A stretch of 64,000 nt of DNA, taken from assembly GCF_018402495.1 (NCBI RefSeq), contig NZ_JAGYIU010000001.1, forward strand, positions 310,001-374,000. Direction: 5' to 3'. The notes beneath the pieces are model-generated. The model was not told the origin of the DNA. It saw only the letters and a list, made by a program, of their open reading frames with translations, and searched no databases. Shown piece by piece: positions 48,679 through 60,210 of this stretch. The DNA is from Pseudoalteromonas sp. (lineage in GTDB: Bacteria; Pseudomonadota; Gammaproteobacteria; Enterobacterales; Alteromonadaceae). Positions within the stretch are counted from its first letter, which is position 1, and every line of letters starts with the position of its first letter. The position numbers and the translations under genes are program-made.

Positions 48679-48972
48679 CTATGAAAACTGCATATTGTGC
48701 TTTTTAGCATAAATAAAAAACACCGGAATTTCGATTATTACATAAGTTAACAAAGTAAACCAAAACCAATTAACTTCAAATAGTAACCAGCTAAATTGTA
48801 CGCCCGAGTTGTAATAAAGGCGAGATGCAATTAATAGCGTAATGCCTGTTGCAAATAAATCTTGTACCGATACCTTTTTAAAGCTGCTGCCTGCAAAGCG
48901 CGGATAAATAAACCCGTAGCCAAGCGTTATCATAATGATGACTAATAACAATAAATTCAGTTCAGGGGTCAT
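48679..48972 (-). CDS. Small three-segment membrane protein
   Basis: I do not recognise this 97-residue protein. Three hydrophobic segments are visible (LNLLLLVIIMITLGYGFIY, VQDLFATGITLLIASRLYY and NWFWFTLLTYVIIEIPVFFIY), with the acidic pair absent and a polar tail AKKHNMQFS. Its start overlaps the end of the M48 protease gene by four bases, so it belongs to that operon. A possible role is as partner or regulator of the protease, inferred only from the overlap. Confidence 0.72.
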   Translation of the reverse strand: MTPELNLLLLVIIMITLGYGFIYPRFAGSSFKKVSVQDLFATGITLLIASRLYYNSGVQFSWLLFEVNWFWFTLLTYVIIEIPVFFIYAKKHNMQFS

Positions 48973-50009
48973 AGTGGTTTATATTGCCTCGCATATTCTA
49001 TTCGCTTTTGAGAGCTTGGGTGCGTTGATAAATACTTTAACCAAGTATCATCAAGGGTCGCCTCTTGTGCTTTTAAATTATTTTCCAGTGCTTCAATTGC
49101 ATCAGCAAAGTCGTGGTTAGAATATCCTAATTTTAAAAGATTTTTAATCGCATATTCATCGGCCTCTTGTTCCATATCTCGTGAAAACGCTTGTTGTAAA
49201 AAAGATGAACCAGAGCCAAGCACGACCTCTAATATCCCTTCTAAATCACCAAAAATAACTGCAAATACAACGGTGCTCGCTGCAGCTTGTGCTGCAAGGC
49301 GAATGCTGTGATGGTGCTGAACATGACCAATTTCATGAAGTAAAATAGCACGCAGGGCATCAGGTTCATTCTTTAATAGTTCAACAAGTTCGTCAGTCAC
49401 AACAACCCGCCCATTAGGAAGAGCAAACGCATTAGCTGAAAAATAATCTGACTGATAAAAAGAGAGTCTAAATTTTGCACTGTCTAAATTGAGTGAGTTA
49501 AGCATTAAACGCCATTGCTGCTGTATTTGTGTTTGCTTTTTAGTAGAAAGTTGAGAAGGTTCTAATGCGACTTTTTCTATCACACTGAGGGTGTGTTCCC
49601 CCATCGTTTCAATTGTCGAGGTAGGTGCTAAATTAACGCTATAAACGGCTGCTGACGGTATTAAGCGGTATAAAATTAACCAAAGCAATAGGGGAATTAG
49701 CAGCACAGATGCAACAATAAGGACTTTATTTTTTTCTAAGCGTTCACTCAGTCCATGCTTTTTAAGCGACAATGGCCACCTAAATTCTACATCTTGAGGA
49801 ATAAATCGACCACCGTTAGCAAAAATTAACTCAGACGCCATGCCCGGTAGCGGGCTATCAAGTTGGCAATCGTCTATTGTTGATGCAAGTAACGCCGTAT
49901 TCTCAGAGTCAACAAGCGTTATTTGCTCATGGGAAAGGTGTGCGTAGCTTTTAATATGTTGGCTGCTATTAGGGTAATAATAACAGCCAAAAATAGGATA
50001 ATTACTCAT
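48969..50009 (-). CDS. M48-family membrane metalloprotease
   Basis: The 346-residue protein has a soluble N-terminal part of about 90 residues, one membrane segment (about 95-117, VLIVASVLLIPLLLWLILY), and an M48 catalytic domain. The zinc site is HEIGH at residues 225-229 (His225, Glu226, His229) within AILLHEIGHVQHHHS, and the third ligand lies in MEQEADEYAI near residue 283. Relatives such as HtpX and BepA degrade misfolded membrane or outer-membrane proteins. The pairing with the upstream DUF898 protein, with which it overlaps by one base, is a recurrent arrangement. Confidence 0.9.
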   Translation of the reverse strand: MSNYPIFGCYYYPNSSQHIKSYAHLSHEQITLVDSENTALLASTIDDCQLDSPLPGMASELIFANGGRFIPQDVEFRWPLSLKKHGLSERLEKNKVLIVASVLLIPLLLWLILYRLIPSAAVYSVNLAPTSTIETMGEHTLSVIEKVALEPSQLSTKKQTQIQQQWRLMLNSLNLDSAKFRLSFYQSDYFSANAFALPNGRVVVTDELVELLKNEPDALRAILLHEIGHVQHHHSIRLAAQAAASTVVFAVIFGDLEGILEVVLGSGSSFLQQAFSRDMEQEADEYAIKNLLKLGYSNHDFADAIEALENNLKAQEATLDDTWLKYLSTHPSSQKRIEYARQYKPL

Positions 50010-51097
50010 TAGGTGAGTGAAATATCAATATCAAACACATTGGCAGCTTCTTCAGCAAATGATGACTGCTCATTTTGTGCAACATCAATCAACGAAAGTA
50101 CGCCGCTATAAATAGTGACTTCTGTAACTGATGCTAATAGCTTTGCTCTGCGTACTTTAGCCCAAGGGTAGGCAAGTCCTAAGGTAAATATAATTGCCAG
50201 TACATTGGTAAATAGTAAGATGGCATAGTCAATGGCTTTTAAGTTCGAATCAAAGGTAGCGACTTCTGTAAATTCACTGTTATTAAAAATATGATTTCGA
50301 ATAAGCGAATGATAAACAGCGCCTACCAGTGTTAAAAACGCAATATACAACGCAGCAATTAATAGCGGCACTACAATTGTCGAAAGGCTAAAGTTTTGTG
50401 TGTTTAAGTTATCGATCGTTAAGGCACTTGCACCAGCAAAGAAGCCAAAAATAACTAAGCCACCTATTGCAACTCCTAGGGTAATAAGTGCTGCGATGTA
50501 ATAGCGTTCGCCCTGAAGATTTACTGTAAGTGGTTTATTTCCATAGCTGATGTTTTCATGCATATATTGATCAATTCGCTTTAATACATACGGCAGTAAT
50601 AGGTGTAATGTGAATACACTTGCAATAGGCAATAAAACAAAGTTAATAAATGCATCGCCGTAATTACCTGAAAAAGCAAAGCGTACATTACGATGGCGGG
50701 TCATACGCATGTTAAAGCGCAAACCTTGGTTAATGATCCATGGCAACAAAAATAAAAAACCAATAGCAAATAAAAGGCCTATCGCCGGTGCGAGGCTGCT
50801 TAGTATGGTGTAAATTAAAAACACGATTACCGCTAAAATGCGGCCTTTTAGAATTTGTATAGGAGTGGCTAGGTAGTCAAAGCTATGGCCGTCGATACGC
50901 GTATGACCGTAAAAATAACGGTAGGTGCGTACTTTTGCCCATGCAGAATAAATTCCTAAAGTAATAATACTTAGCAGTATATTGACACTCCATATGCCAA
51001 AAAATTCGCCGCTTTTGCCGCTAAATTGTACTTTACCGCTAAAAATAGAGGAGAGTGTGTGGTTTGACTTAGGTGAAGTTGGGTGTATTGATTCCAT
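50009..51097 (-). CDS. DUF898 (YjgN-family) membrane protein
   Basis: The 362-residue protein has several hydrophobic segments and the DUF898 repeats: KVQFSGKSGEFFGIWSVNILLSIITLGIYSAWAKVR with TYRYFYGHTRIDGHSF, and a second similar block after about residue 190 (LAYPWAKVRRAKLLASVTEVT). The two halves suggest an internal duplication. The protein sits in the inner membrane; its role is unknown. It overlaps the M48 gene by one base. The M48 protease may process or protect it. Confidence 0.9.
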   Translation of the reverse strand: MESIHPTSPKSNHTLSSIFSGKVQFSGKSGEFFGIWSVNILLSIITLGIYSAWAKVRTYRYFYGHTRIDGHSFDYLATPIQILKGRILAVIVFLIYTILSSLAPAIGLLFAIGFLFLLPWIINQGLRFNMRMTRHRNVRFAFSGNYGDAFINFVLLPIASVFTLHLLLPYVLKRIDQYMHENISYGNKPLTVNLQGERYYIAALITLGVAIGGLVIFGFFAGASALTIDNLNTQNFSLSTIVVPLLIAALYIAFLTLVGAVYHSLIRNHIFNNSEFTEVATFDSNLKAIDYAILLFTNVLAIIFTLGLAYPWAKVRRAKLLASVTEVTIYSGVLSLIDVAQNEQSSFAEEAANVFDIDISLT

Positions 51098-51269
51098 TTA
51101 AAAAAAGTCCTTGTAATTTTTTGTAAATTTACCCTTTTTAGAGAATAAAAACAATCTTTATGATTAGCTAGCTTATTGTAAGTAGGCTAATTTTATTGCT
51201 TTTGCTGTTTATAGGGCTGCACTTTAAGTCACCTCTGGTATACTGTGCAGATAATTTAACGGGGCTGAC

Positions 51270-52001
51270 ATGATTTCAAAAAACCAACTTAAACTAATTC
51301 GCCAGCTTGGCCAAAAGAAGTACCGCAAGCAACTTAATCAATACCTTGTACAAGGCGAAAAAAATGTACTGGAGTTATTAAATAGCCCATTAAAAGTAAC
51401 CGATGTGTTTGCAACGCAAAACTTTATTGATAATAACCAAAGCGCATACCCTCAAACGCATTTTATTACAGCAGATGAAGAGCAATTAACAAAGGTAAGT
51501 ACTTTGGTCAGTAATAATGCGGCTATTGCCATTGTTGATATGCCAAGCACCACATTACCCGATGAAAGCAGCTTAATATTGGCCTTAGATGGAGTATCTG
51601 ATCCGGGTAATTTAGGTACCATCATTCGCGTGGCTGATTGGTACGGTATAAAACACATTGTTGCCAGCACCGACAGTGCCGATCCGTATAACCCAAAAAC
51701 AATTAGCGCCACTATGGGGTCATTTGTTCGTGTATCGGTAAGCCAAGTTGATTTACCTAGCTATTTAACATCTTTGGATGTGCCTATTTATGGTGCATTT
51801 TTAGAGGGCGAGAATGTTCATCACTGTCAGTTTGCTGGGAAAGGGGTTTTATTAATGGGCAGCGAGTCACATGGCATACGCCAGCAGTGTGCCGCGCTTG
51901 TGAGTAATAAAATTACTATTCCCGCCTTTGGCGGTGCTGAATCGCTTAACGTGGCAATGGCAACGGGCATTATTTTAGATAACTTTAAACGCCAAGCTTA
52001 A
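51270..52001 (+). CDS. SpoU/TrmH-family RNA 2'-O-methyltransferase
   Basis: The 243-residue protein has an N-terminal RNA-binding-like part (QLKLIRQLGQKKYRKQLNQYLVQGEKNVLEL) and the SPOUT knot: LALDGVSDPGNLGTIIRVADWYGI (motif 1), VLLMGSESHGI (motif 2) and IPAFGGAESLNVAMATGI (motif 3). It methylates the 2'-OH of an rRNA or tRNA nucleotide. Which RNA is modified cannot be told: RlmB and TrmH are relatives, and this one carries an RrmA-type leader. It is monocistronic, upstream of smc. Confidence 0.92.
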   Translation: MISKNQLKLIRQLGQKKYRKQLNQYLVQGEKNVLELLNSPLKVTDVFATQNFIDNNQSAYPQTHFITADEEQLTKVSTLVSNNAAIAIVDMPSTTLPDESSLILALDGVSDPGNLGTIIRVADWYGIKHIVASTDSADPYNPKTISATMGSFVRVSVSQVDLPSYLTSLDVPIYGAFLEGENVHHCQFAGKGVLLMGSESHGIRQQCAALVSNKITIPAFGGAESLNVAMATGIILDNFKRQA

Positions 52002-52069
52002 CCTTTTGCCTAAAAATAGGTTAAATTGTAAAAACTAACAAAAATAATAAAAATTGGTAAAACAAACAG

Positions 52070-55000
52070 ATGCGCTTAAGCACTATAAAATTAGCGGGCT
52101 TTAAATCCTTTGTAGAGCCCACTAAAATTCCATTTCCGGATCAAATGACGTGTGTTGTCGGCCCTAATGGCTGTGGCAAATCGAACGTGATTGATGCGGT
52201 GCGATGGGTGCTTGGTGAAAGCTCAGCTAAAAATTTACGTGGCGATGCCATGACAGATGTTATTTTTAATGGCTCCACTAACCGCAAGCCCATCTCACAA
52301 GCTTCTGTTGAACTCATATTTGATAATATCCAAGGTAAATTACCCAATACCTTTGCTGATCGTAACCAAGTGGCTATTAAACGCTTGGTAACCCGCGATG
52401 GGCAATCACTGTACTTTTTAAATGGAAGCAAATGCCGCAAACGTGACATTACCGATATATTTTTAGGTACTGGGCTTGGGCCGCGTAGTTATGCCATTAT
52501 TGAACAAGGGATGATCTCGCGTTTAATTGAGAGCAAACCACAAGAGTTGCGTGTTTTTTTAGAAGAGGCGGCGGGGGTTTCTAAATACAAAGAGCGCCGT
52601 CGCGAAACACAAACACGCATAAAAAGTACCCGTGAAAACTTAGAGCGACTACTTGATGTGCGCCAGGAATTGCAAAACCAGCTTGATAAACTGGCGGTAC
52701 AATCGGTCGAGGCTAAAAAATACCGTGAATTAAAAACCCAAGAGCGCACCTTAAAGGGGCAAATAGCGGTATTAAAATGGCAAAAGCTGCATCAGCAACA
52801 AGTTGATAAAAACGCACAGATAAAAAAACTGGATGAACAAATCAACTTTTTTAAAATTGCACACTCAGGCCATGATGACATACTGGCAAGTCTGGAAACT
52901 CAAGTGCAAGCTCAGCAGGATAAACTCAATGATGCGCAACAACAACAACACCATACCCATACCGAATTGACTCGCAGTGAACAGCAGCAAATTAGTATTA
53001 AACAACAAACGCTTTCACTTAAACAAAATTTAGCCAAGTTAGCACAACAAAAACAACAAAGCGAAGAAGTAAAAACGCAGCAACAAAGTCTCTGCCAAGA
53101 GTTAGATGACAGCTTACAACAGGCTGTAGAGCATAACTTAATGTGTAGCGAGCAGGTTATAGAGCTTACCGATGAGGTTAATCGGCTGCTGGAGATTAAA
53201 AATGCCGACACATCACACTGGCAATCGCTAAAAGAAGATTATCAACAATTGCATAATCAGCAGTTAGCGCATACCAACGCAGTAAAACACACAGAACAGA
53301 AAATCAGTTATGTTAAGCAACAACTAACGCAGCTTGATGAGCAAATAGATGAGTTAAAACGCAGTGAGATAGAGCAGCTATTAACTCAGCAACAACAGCA
53401 CAGACAAGCCCTGACTGAGCAGCTAGCGAAAGCGCAAACGGCTCACAGTAAAGGCCAAACTGCGCAAACTACTCAGCAGCAACAGCTAGATGATGCACAG
53501 CAAGATTGGCAGCATTTATCTCAGCAAGTAAATGAATTAAAGGCTGGTATAGCGGGACTTAAAACAACGCTAGGGTTTGAAAAAAACACTGATGAAAGTG
53601 TAACCTTGTTTAAGCAATTAACTGTAAAGTCGGGGTATGAATACTTAGTAGAGCAGGCGCTCAAATCACTTGAGCATATATATGTTTCACAAGATAAAGC
53701 AGAAAATAGTACGTGGAAGATTGCATCGCAGTCAGCAGCTAAGCACAGTATTGCCGCGTTTATTACCTCAGGCGTGTATCCTGAGTTATTAAATCATATT
53801 GCCTATAATGAAACAGGTGACACACACCTGCTCAATGATGTTAGATATATTGCAGTTATAGACAAGCAAGGGGCATTACATGGCCGAAATTGGCATGTCA
53901 GTGGCAATAAAAATGTAGAAAATTCTTTATTGTTGATGCATAAAAAGCTCAAGCAGCAAGAAACCTTACTTGAGCAACAACAACAGGCATTGACGAGCGC
54001 ACACTCCACGCTTGAAGACCATAAAGCGCAGGCTGCATTGTTAACTGGCAAGCAAAATGAGCGCAAAGAAACCATTCATCAATTAGCGCAGCAATTAGCC
54101 GTAGCCACTACCCGCGGCGATATGCTTAAAGCGCAAGCCAGTCAGCATCAGCAACAAGTAACTAAATTACAGCAGCAACGTCAGCCATTGGATGAGCGAC
54201 TTACACAGTTAAGCGAATTATTGAGCGAAGAGCTCGATAAAAATGAACAGCTTGCACAGCAATTACAGGTATTAGCTGAAGAGCTTAACCAAGCCGATAG
54301 CACACGAATAAATAGTGATGAGCGTTACAAACAAGCTTTGAATAATGCTGAACAATATAAAACGCAAGCACATCAGGCAAATCTTAATGAGCAAAAAGCG
54401 CGAAGTGAATGGCAACTTAGTCAAACAAAATTGAGTCATGCTGAGCAGGCGCTTGCAACTGCGACAGAGGGCGCGCAAGCGCTATTAGAACAAATTGAAG
54501 CGTTACTGATCCCTGAGCAAGAACTTGCAGAGAGTATTGAGCAATTATTAGTACAGCACCAACAAGGTGAACAAACGCTTATCGCTTTACAACAACAGCT
54601 GGCTCAAGCAAAACAAGAATTACAAACCAAACAAGCGAGTTTAAAAACGTCACAAACTGAGCTGGTGGCATTGCAAGAGCAGCATCAAACGTTGAGTATT
54701 GAAGAACAAAGCCTGTTAATAAAGGCGCAAGCGGTGCTTGAACCACTTGAAGAGCTAAATCAAAACTTAAAACAGGTATTAGCAGAGCTTCCTGCAGAGT
54801 TGTCATTAAATGCAGCGCAAAATCAACTCGCAGGAGTCAGTAATCAGTTAGATAAACTAGGCGCTGTAAACCTTGCAGCCATTGATGAATTTGAACAAGC
54901 GAAGCAAAGAAGAGATTATTTAAATAATCAGCTGGACGATTTAACCCAAGCATTAACAGCTTTAGAAGGCGCTATTCATAAAATAGATCGTGAAACAAAA

Positions 55001-55471
55001 ACGCGCTTTAAGTCTACGTTTGATCAGGTAAATCACGATTTTGGCCAGCTTTTCCCCAAAGTGTTTGGCGGCGGCAGTGCTTACTTAGAATTAACCAGTG
55101 ACGATTTACTCGAAAGTGGTGTTAGTATAATGGCAAGGCCACCAGGTAAAAAAAATTCGACAATTCATTTGTTAAGTGGTGGAGAAAAAGCGCTGAGCGC
55201 ATTATCATTGGTGTTTTCTATATTCAGGCTCAATCCAGCTCCATTCTGTATGCTGGACGAGGTAGATGCTCCATTAGATGATGCCAATGTGGTTCGTTTT
55301 TGCCGTTTGGTTGAAGAAATGTCACAATCTGTGCAGTTTATTTATATAAGCCATAATAAAATTGCAATGGAAATGGCAGGTAGATTAACGGGTGTAACCA
55401 TGGCAGAGCCCGGCGTGTCACGCATGGTTGCTGTGGATATTGAACAAGCAGTGCAACTTGCACATGCATAA
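52070..55471 (+). CDS. smc: Chromosome segregation SMC ATPase
   Basis: The 1133-residue protein is a full-length SMC. Walker A is GPNGCGKSN (about residues 32-40) in the N-terminal head, followed by a long coiled coil, a hinge near residues 510-640, a second coiled coil and the C-terminal head with the signature LSGGEKALSAL and Walker B FCMLDEVDAPLDDANV. Glutamine is very common in the coils (QQQQHRQAL, QQQQQALTSA). SMC loads on DNA with ScpA/ScpB and compacts chromosomes. Note that Enterobacteria use MukB, whereas this organism has SMC. The gene precedes zipA and ligA. Confidence 0.97.
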   Translation: MRLSTIKLAGFKSFVEPTKIPFPDQMTCVVGPNGCGKSNVIDAVRWVLGESSAKNLRGDAMTDVIFNGSTNRKPISQASVELIFDNIQGKLPNTFADRNQVAIKRLVTRDGQSLYFLNGSKCRKRDITDIFLGTGLGPRSYAIIEQGMISRLIESKPQELRVFLEEAAGVSKYKERRRETQTRIKSTRENLERLLDVRQELQNQLDKLAVQSVEAKKYRELKTQERTLKGQIAVLKWQKLHQQQVDKNAQIKKLDEQINFFKIAHSGHDDILASLETQVQAQQDKLNDAQQQQHHTHTELTRSEQQQISIKQQTLSLKQNLAKLAQQKQQSEEVKTQQQSLCQELDDSLQQAVEHNLMCSEQVIELTDEVNRLLEIKNADTSHWQSLKEDYQQLHNQQLAHTNAVKHTEQKISYVKQQLTQLDEQIDELKRSEIEQLLTQQQQHRQALTEQLAKAQTAHSKGQTAQTTQQQQLDDAQQDWQHLSQQVNELKAGIAGLKTTLGFEKNTDESVTLFKQLTVKSGYEYLVEQALKSLEHIYVSQDKAENSTWKIASQSAAKHSIAAFITSGVYPELLNHIAYNETGDTHLLNDVRYIAVIDKQGALHGRNWHVSGNKNVENSLLLMHKKLKQQETLLEQQQQALTSAHSTLEDHKAQAALLTGKQNERKETIHQLAQQLAVATTRGDMLKAQASQHQQQVTKLQQQRQPLDERLTQLSELLSEELDKNEQLAQQLQVLAEELNQADSTRINSDERYKQALNNAEQYKTQAHQANLNEQKARSEWQLSQTKLSHAEQALATATEGAQALLEQIEALLIPEQELAESIEQLLVQHQQGEQTLIALQQQLAQAKQELQTKQASLKTSQTELVALQEQHQTLSIEEQSLLIKAQAVLEPLEELNQNLKQVLAELPAELSLNAAQNQLAGVSNQLDKLGAVNLAAIDEFEQAKQRRDYLNNQLDDLTQALTALEGAIHKIDRETKTRFKSTFDQVNHDFGQLFPKVFGGGSAYLELTSDDLLESGVSIMARPPGKKNSTIHLLSGGEKALSALSLVFSIFRLNPAPFCMLDEVDAPLDDANVVRFCRLVEEMSQSVQFIYISHNKIAMEMAGRLTGVTMAEPGVSRMVAVDIEQAVQLAHA

Positions 55472-55544
55472 TTTTATAGTCATTTGCTAGTTATTTTAGG
55501 TAAAATGATGGCTGTTAGGCATATTAATAATAAAAGGTGAGGGG

Positions 55545-56291
55545 ATGGCCGAAGAATTAAGATGGGTTTTAATTGTGATCAGTGTGTTTGTCATTGGTGG
55601 CTTATTAATACACGGTTTATGGTCAGTAAGAAAAAAAGAGAATGCTGAACTCCCTGCAAGCGAGCGAGTTGAACCTGTTCAAGAACAGCAGCCTTCATCT
55701 TTACATACTGAGCCGCAAGAGCCTATGTTAGCGCAACGAGAAGAGCCACAAATGAGTGAGTTAAACTTCAGCGCTGATGAGCCACAAATAGACGTTAGCC
55801 CAGCTGATACAGCTATTGAGGATGACCTTGAAGCAGCAACAGAAGAGGCCGCAGACACACAACAAGATACCCCTAAAGACATTGCTGACTTTGTTATTGT
55901 GCATATTCAAATGCCAGAAGGGCTCACTATGCAAGGCAGTAAATTACTGTCTGCTGTTAACACGCTAGGTTTTAAATATTCAGAAGAAGGCTTTTTTAAT
56001 CGCCACCTAGACCCAGCAGGTCAAGGGCCGGTGTTATTTAGGCTGGTAAATATGTATAACCCTGGCACGTTCGATATTGATAATATGGAACAGTTCAGCA
56101 CCGCAGGCGTTAGTTTATTTATGACTCTGCCATGTGATGGCGATGGCCTTGCTGCGTTTAATATGCTGCATAGCGCCGCTAAAAAGCTAGCCGATGAATT
56201 TGGTGCCGATATTCTGGATGCAGAGCGCAACGAAATGACGGTAGAGCGTATTCGTCAATATGTTGAACAGGTTCGCGCATTTTCAGCGTAA
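55545..56291 (+). CDS. zipA: Cell division protein ZipA
   Basis: ZipA anchors FtsZ rings to the inner membrane. The 248 residues begin with a single hydrophobic helix (WVLIVISVFVIGGLLIHGLW, about residues 6-25), then an acidic, proline- and glutamine-rich linker with repeated SxxEPQ-type elements, and the FtsZ-binding domain from about residue 110 (DFVIVHIQMPEGLTMQGSKLLSA, then EFGADILDAERNEMTVERIRQYVEQVRAF). The linker is shorter than in E. coli. It precedes ligA, as in E. coli, separated by a terminator. Confidence 0.95.
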   Translation: MAEELRWVLIVISVFVIGGLLIHGLWSVRKKENAELPASERVEPVQEQQPSSLHTEPQEPMLAQREEPQMSELNFSADEPQIDVSPADTAIEDDLEAATEEAADTQQDTPKDIADFVIVHIQMPEGLTMQGSKLLSAVNTLGFKYSEEGFFNRHLDPAGQGPVLFRLVNMYNPGTFDIDNMEQFSTAGVSLFMTLPCDGDGLAAFNMLHSAAKKLADEFGADILDAERNEMTVERIRQYVEQVRAFSA

Positions 56292-56300
56292 CATGTATAA

Positions 56301-58724
<2,424 letters not shown>

Positions 58725-58728
<4 letters not shown>

Positions 58729-59225
58729 GCCGTTATGGACCTGAATACTGGGATAAATATGGTAGCTATCGTACGCCAATAGCGTTTCATTTGAGTATTT
58801 TAGTGTTACTGCGGGCCTATTTCATTTGGGTGATTGCCGCGCTGAGCCGTCGTCCCGAACTTGATTTAATGTCATTGTTTTTTAAATCAAAAAATGATTT
58901 TTTTATTGCCATAGCAATTGGTGCCGTGGCAATTGTACCCACTATTTTGTTTTGTTTACGCAGACCCAGAGACTCGCATCAAGCTACGAAACGGTTAGCG
59001 CGTATTTGGCGATACATGCGTTGGCCGCTTATTGCTTGCGCGCTAATAGACTTGTCGTGGTTAAGTATCCAGGCGGCCCATAGTCATTATCGCTTTTCAC
59101 TGTTTTTAGCCATACAAATGGTGATTGTATTGTGGGTATTGTGGTATTTGGCAAAAAGTCGTTATTTAAGTGTTTTTTTTAGTGATTGGCCCGAGCCGAC
59201 AGAAAAAGCAACCGATAAAAAGTAA
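58725..59225 (+). CDS. DUF2919-family membrane protein (YfeZ-like)
   Basis: The 166-residue protein starts at GTG, overlapping the previous gene (GTGA). It has about four hydrophobic segments (FHLSILVLLRAYFIWVIAAL, FFIAIAIGAVAIVPTILFCL, PLIACALIDLSWLSIQ and FLAIQMVIVLWVLWYLA) and the DUF2919 features DxYGSYRTPIAF-like (DKYGSYRTPIAFHLS) and FSDWPEP near the end. Function is unknown. Overlap and short gaps put it in the ligA operon. Confidence 0.82.
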
Positions 59226-59231
59226 GAGATT

Positions 59232-59678
59232 ATGCACACTATTAATAAAAAAATAGCGCAAGTAGTGGCCTTTATAGGGCTGATTATTATCTGCGTTGGC
59301 TATTTTTTATCATTAGGCGAACATATTTGGTTTAAAGGGATATTGCTATTGTGGATAGTGGTATTTTGTTCGTGCTGCTACCGATTAACGCCGTTATTTA
59401 AAATGCGTAATCCACTACATAACTTTATTCAGCGTGACGCGCAGCATTTGTTTGTTTTTAGTTTAACCGGGTTGTTTGATAAAAAGAATGGCCCACATTG
59501 GTTAGTCATCAGCAATATTGAGTCAATAGAGATAAAAGACGATGAGCTAATAGTGCATAGTAATAATGACAGGCAATTAAGCGTCAGTATTCCTGGTAGT
59601 CAAGCTCAATTACACGCTTATGTAAGCCGTATACTTACAGCATCGGAGAGGCAGAGTATCGTATTTAGGTATTGCTGA
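59232..59678 (+). CDS. Two-segment membrane protein with a PH-like tail
   Basis: I do not recognise this 148-residue protein. Two adjacent hydrophobic segments lie at the N-terminus (VVAFIGLIIICVGYFL and GILLLWIVVFCSCCY), followed by a polar domain with WLVISNIESIEIKDDELIVHSNNDRQLSVSIPG, which has the alternating strand pattern of membrane-associated PH-like (DUF304-type) domains. It is six bases after the DUF2919 gene and likely the last gene of the ligA unit. The domain resemblance is by eye. Confidence 0.7.
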   Translation: MHTINKKIAQVVAFIGLIIICVGYFLSLGEHIWFKGILLLWIVVFCSCCYRLTPLFKMRNPLHNFIQRDAQHLFVFSLTGLFDKKNGPHWLVISNIESIEIKDDELIVHSNNDRQLSVSIPGSQAQLHAYVSRILTASERQSIVFRYC

Positions 59679-59769
59679 TCGTGACATTGGTCACTGACGT
59701 AACAGAGATTAGCTAAAAGAAATGCCTACCAATTGAAATAAAATAGGCCAATAACGCAATGAGGTTGTT

Positions 59770-60210
59770 ATGTTGAAGTGGAACGATATTGTTAATTTTG
59801 CCAACCATAGTAATCCAACACCGGTTCGAAAACTGGTTAAAACAGACCAGCAATGGCGCGAACTGTTAAACGAAGAGCAATATTATGTGACCCGTAAAAA
59901 GGGGACTGAACGACCAAATAGTTCAACTAGTTGCACACTATTAGAACCGGGAAAGTACGTATGTGTGTGTTGTGACAACCTACTGTTTGATGCGGATGAA
60001 AAGTTTGATAGCGGCACCGGCTGGCCCTCATTTACCCAACCGGCGACTGAGGAAGCAATTAGTTATGTAATAGATAACAGCCATGGCATGGAGCGAGTTG
60101 AAGTTGTTTGTAATGTGTGTGATGCGCATTTAGGGCATATTTTTCCAGATGGCCCATCTCCTTCCGGATTGCGCTACTGTGTAAACGCGCTTGCGATGAA
60201 AAAGCGCTAA
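59770..60210 (+). CDS. msrB: Peptide-methionine (R)-S-oxide reductase
   Basis: MsrB reduces methionine-R-sulfoxide in proteins. The 146 residues carry the zinc ligands Cys65 and Cys68 (CVCC) and Cys114 and Cys117 (CNVC), the substrate motif KFDSGTGWPSF and the catalytic Cys137 in LRYCVNAL. A possible resolving cysteine is Cys55. The enzyme is cytosolic and thioredoxin-dependent. It is monocistronic with a GAGG ribosome site, and its end overlaps the convergent TPR gene by four bases. Confidence 0.96.
   Translation: MLKWNDIVNFANHSNPTPVRKLVKTDQQWRELLNEEQYYVTRKKGTERPNSSTSCTLLEPGKYVCVCCDNLLFDADEKFDSGTGWPSFTQPATEEAISYVIDNSHGMERVEVVCNVCDAHLGHIFPDGPSPSGLRYCVNALAMKKR

Noticed and set aside
52141..54806. 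Long minus-strand frames within smc
   Set aside because: They mirror the CAA/CAG-rich coiled-coil coding of smc, giving cysteine- and leucine-rich shadow translations.
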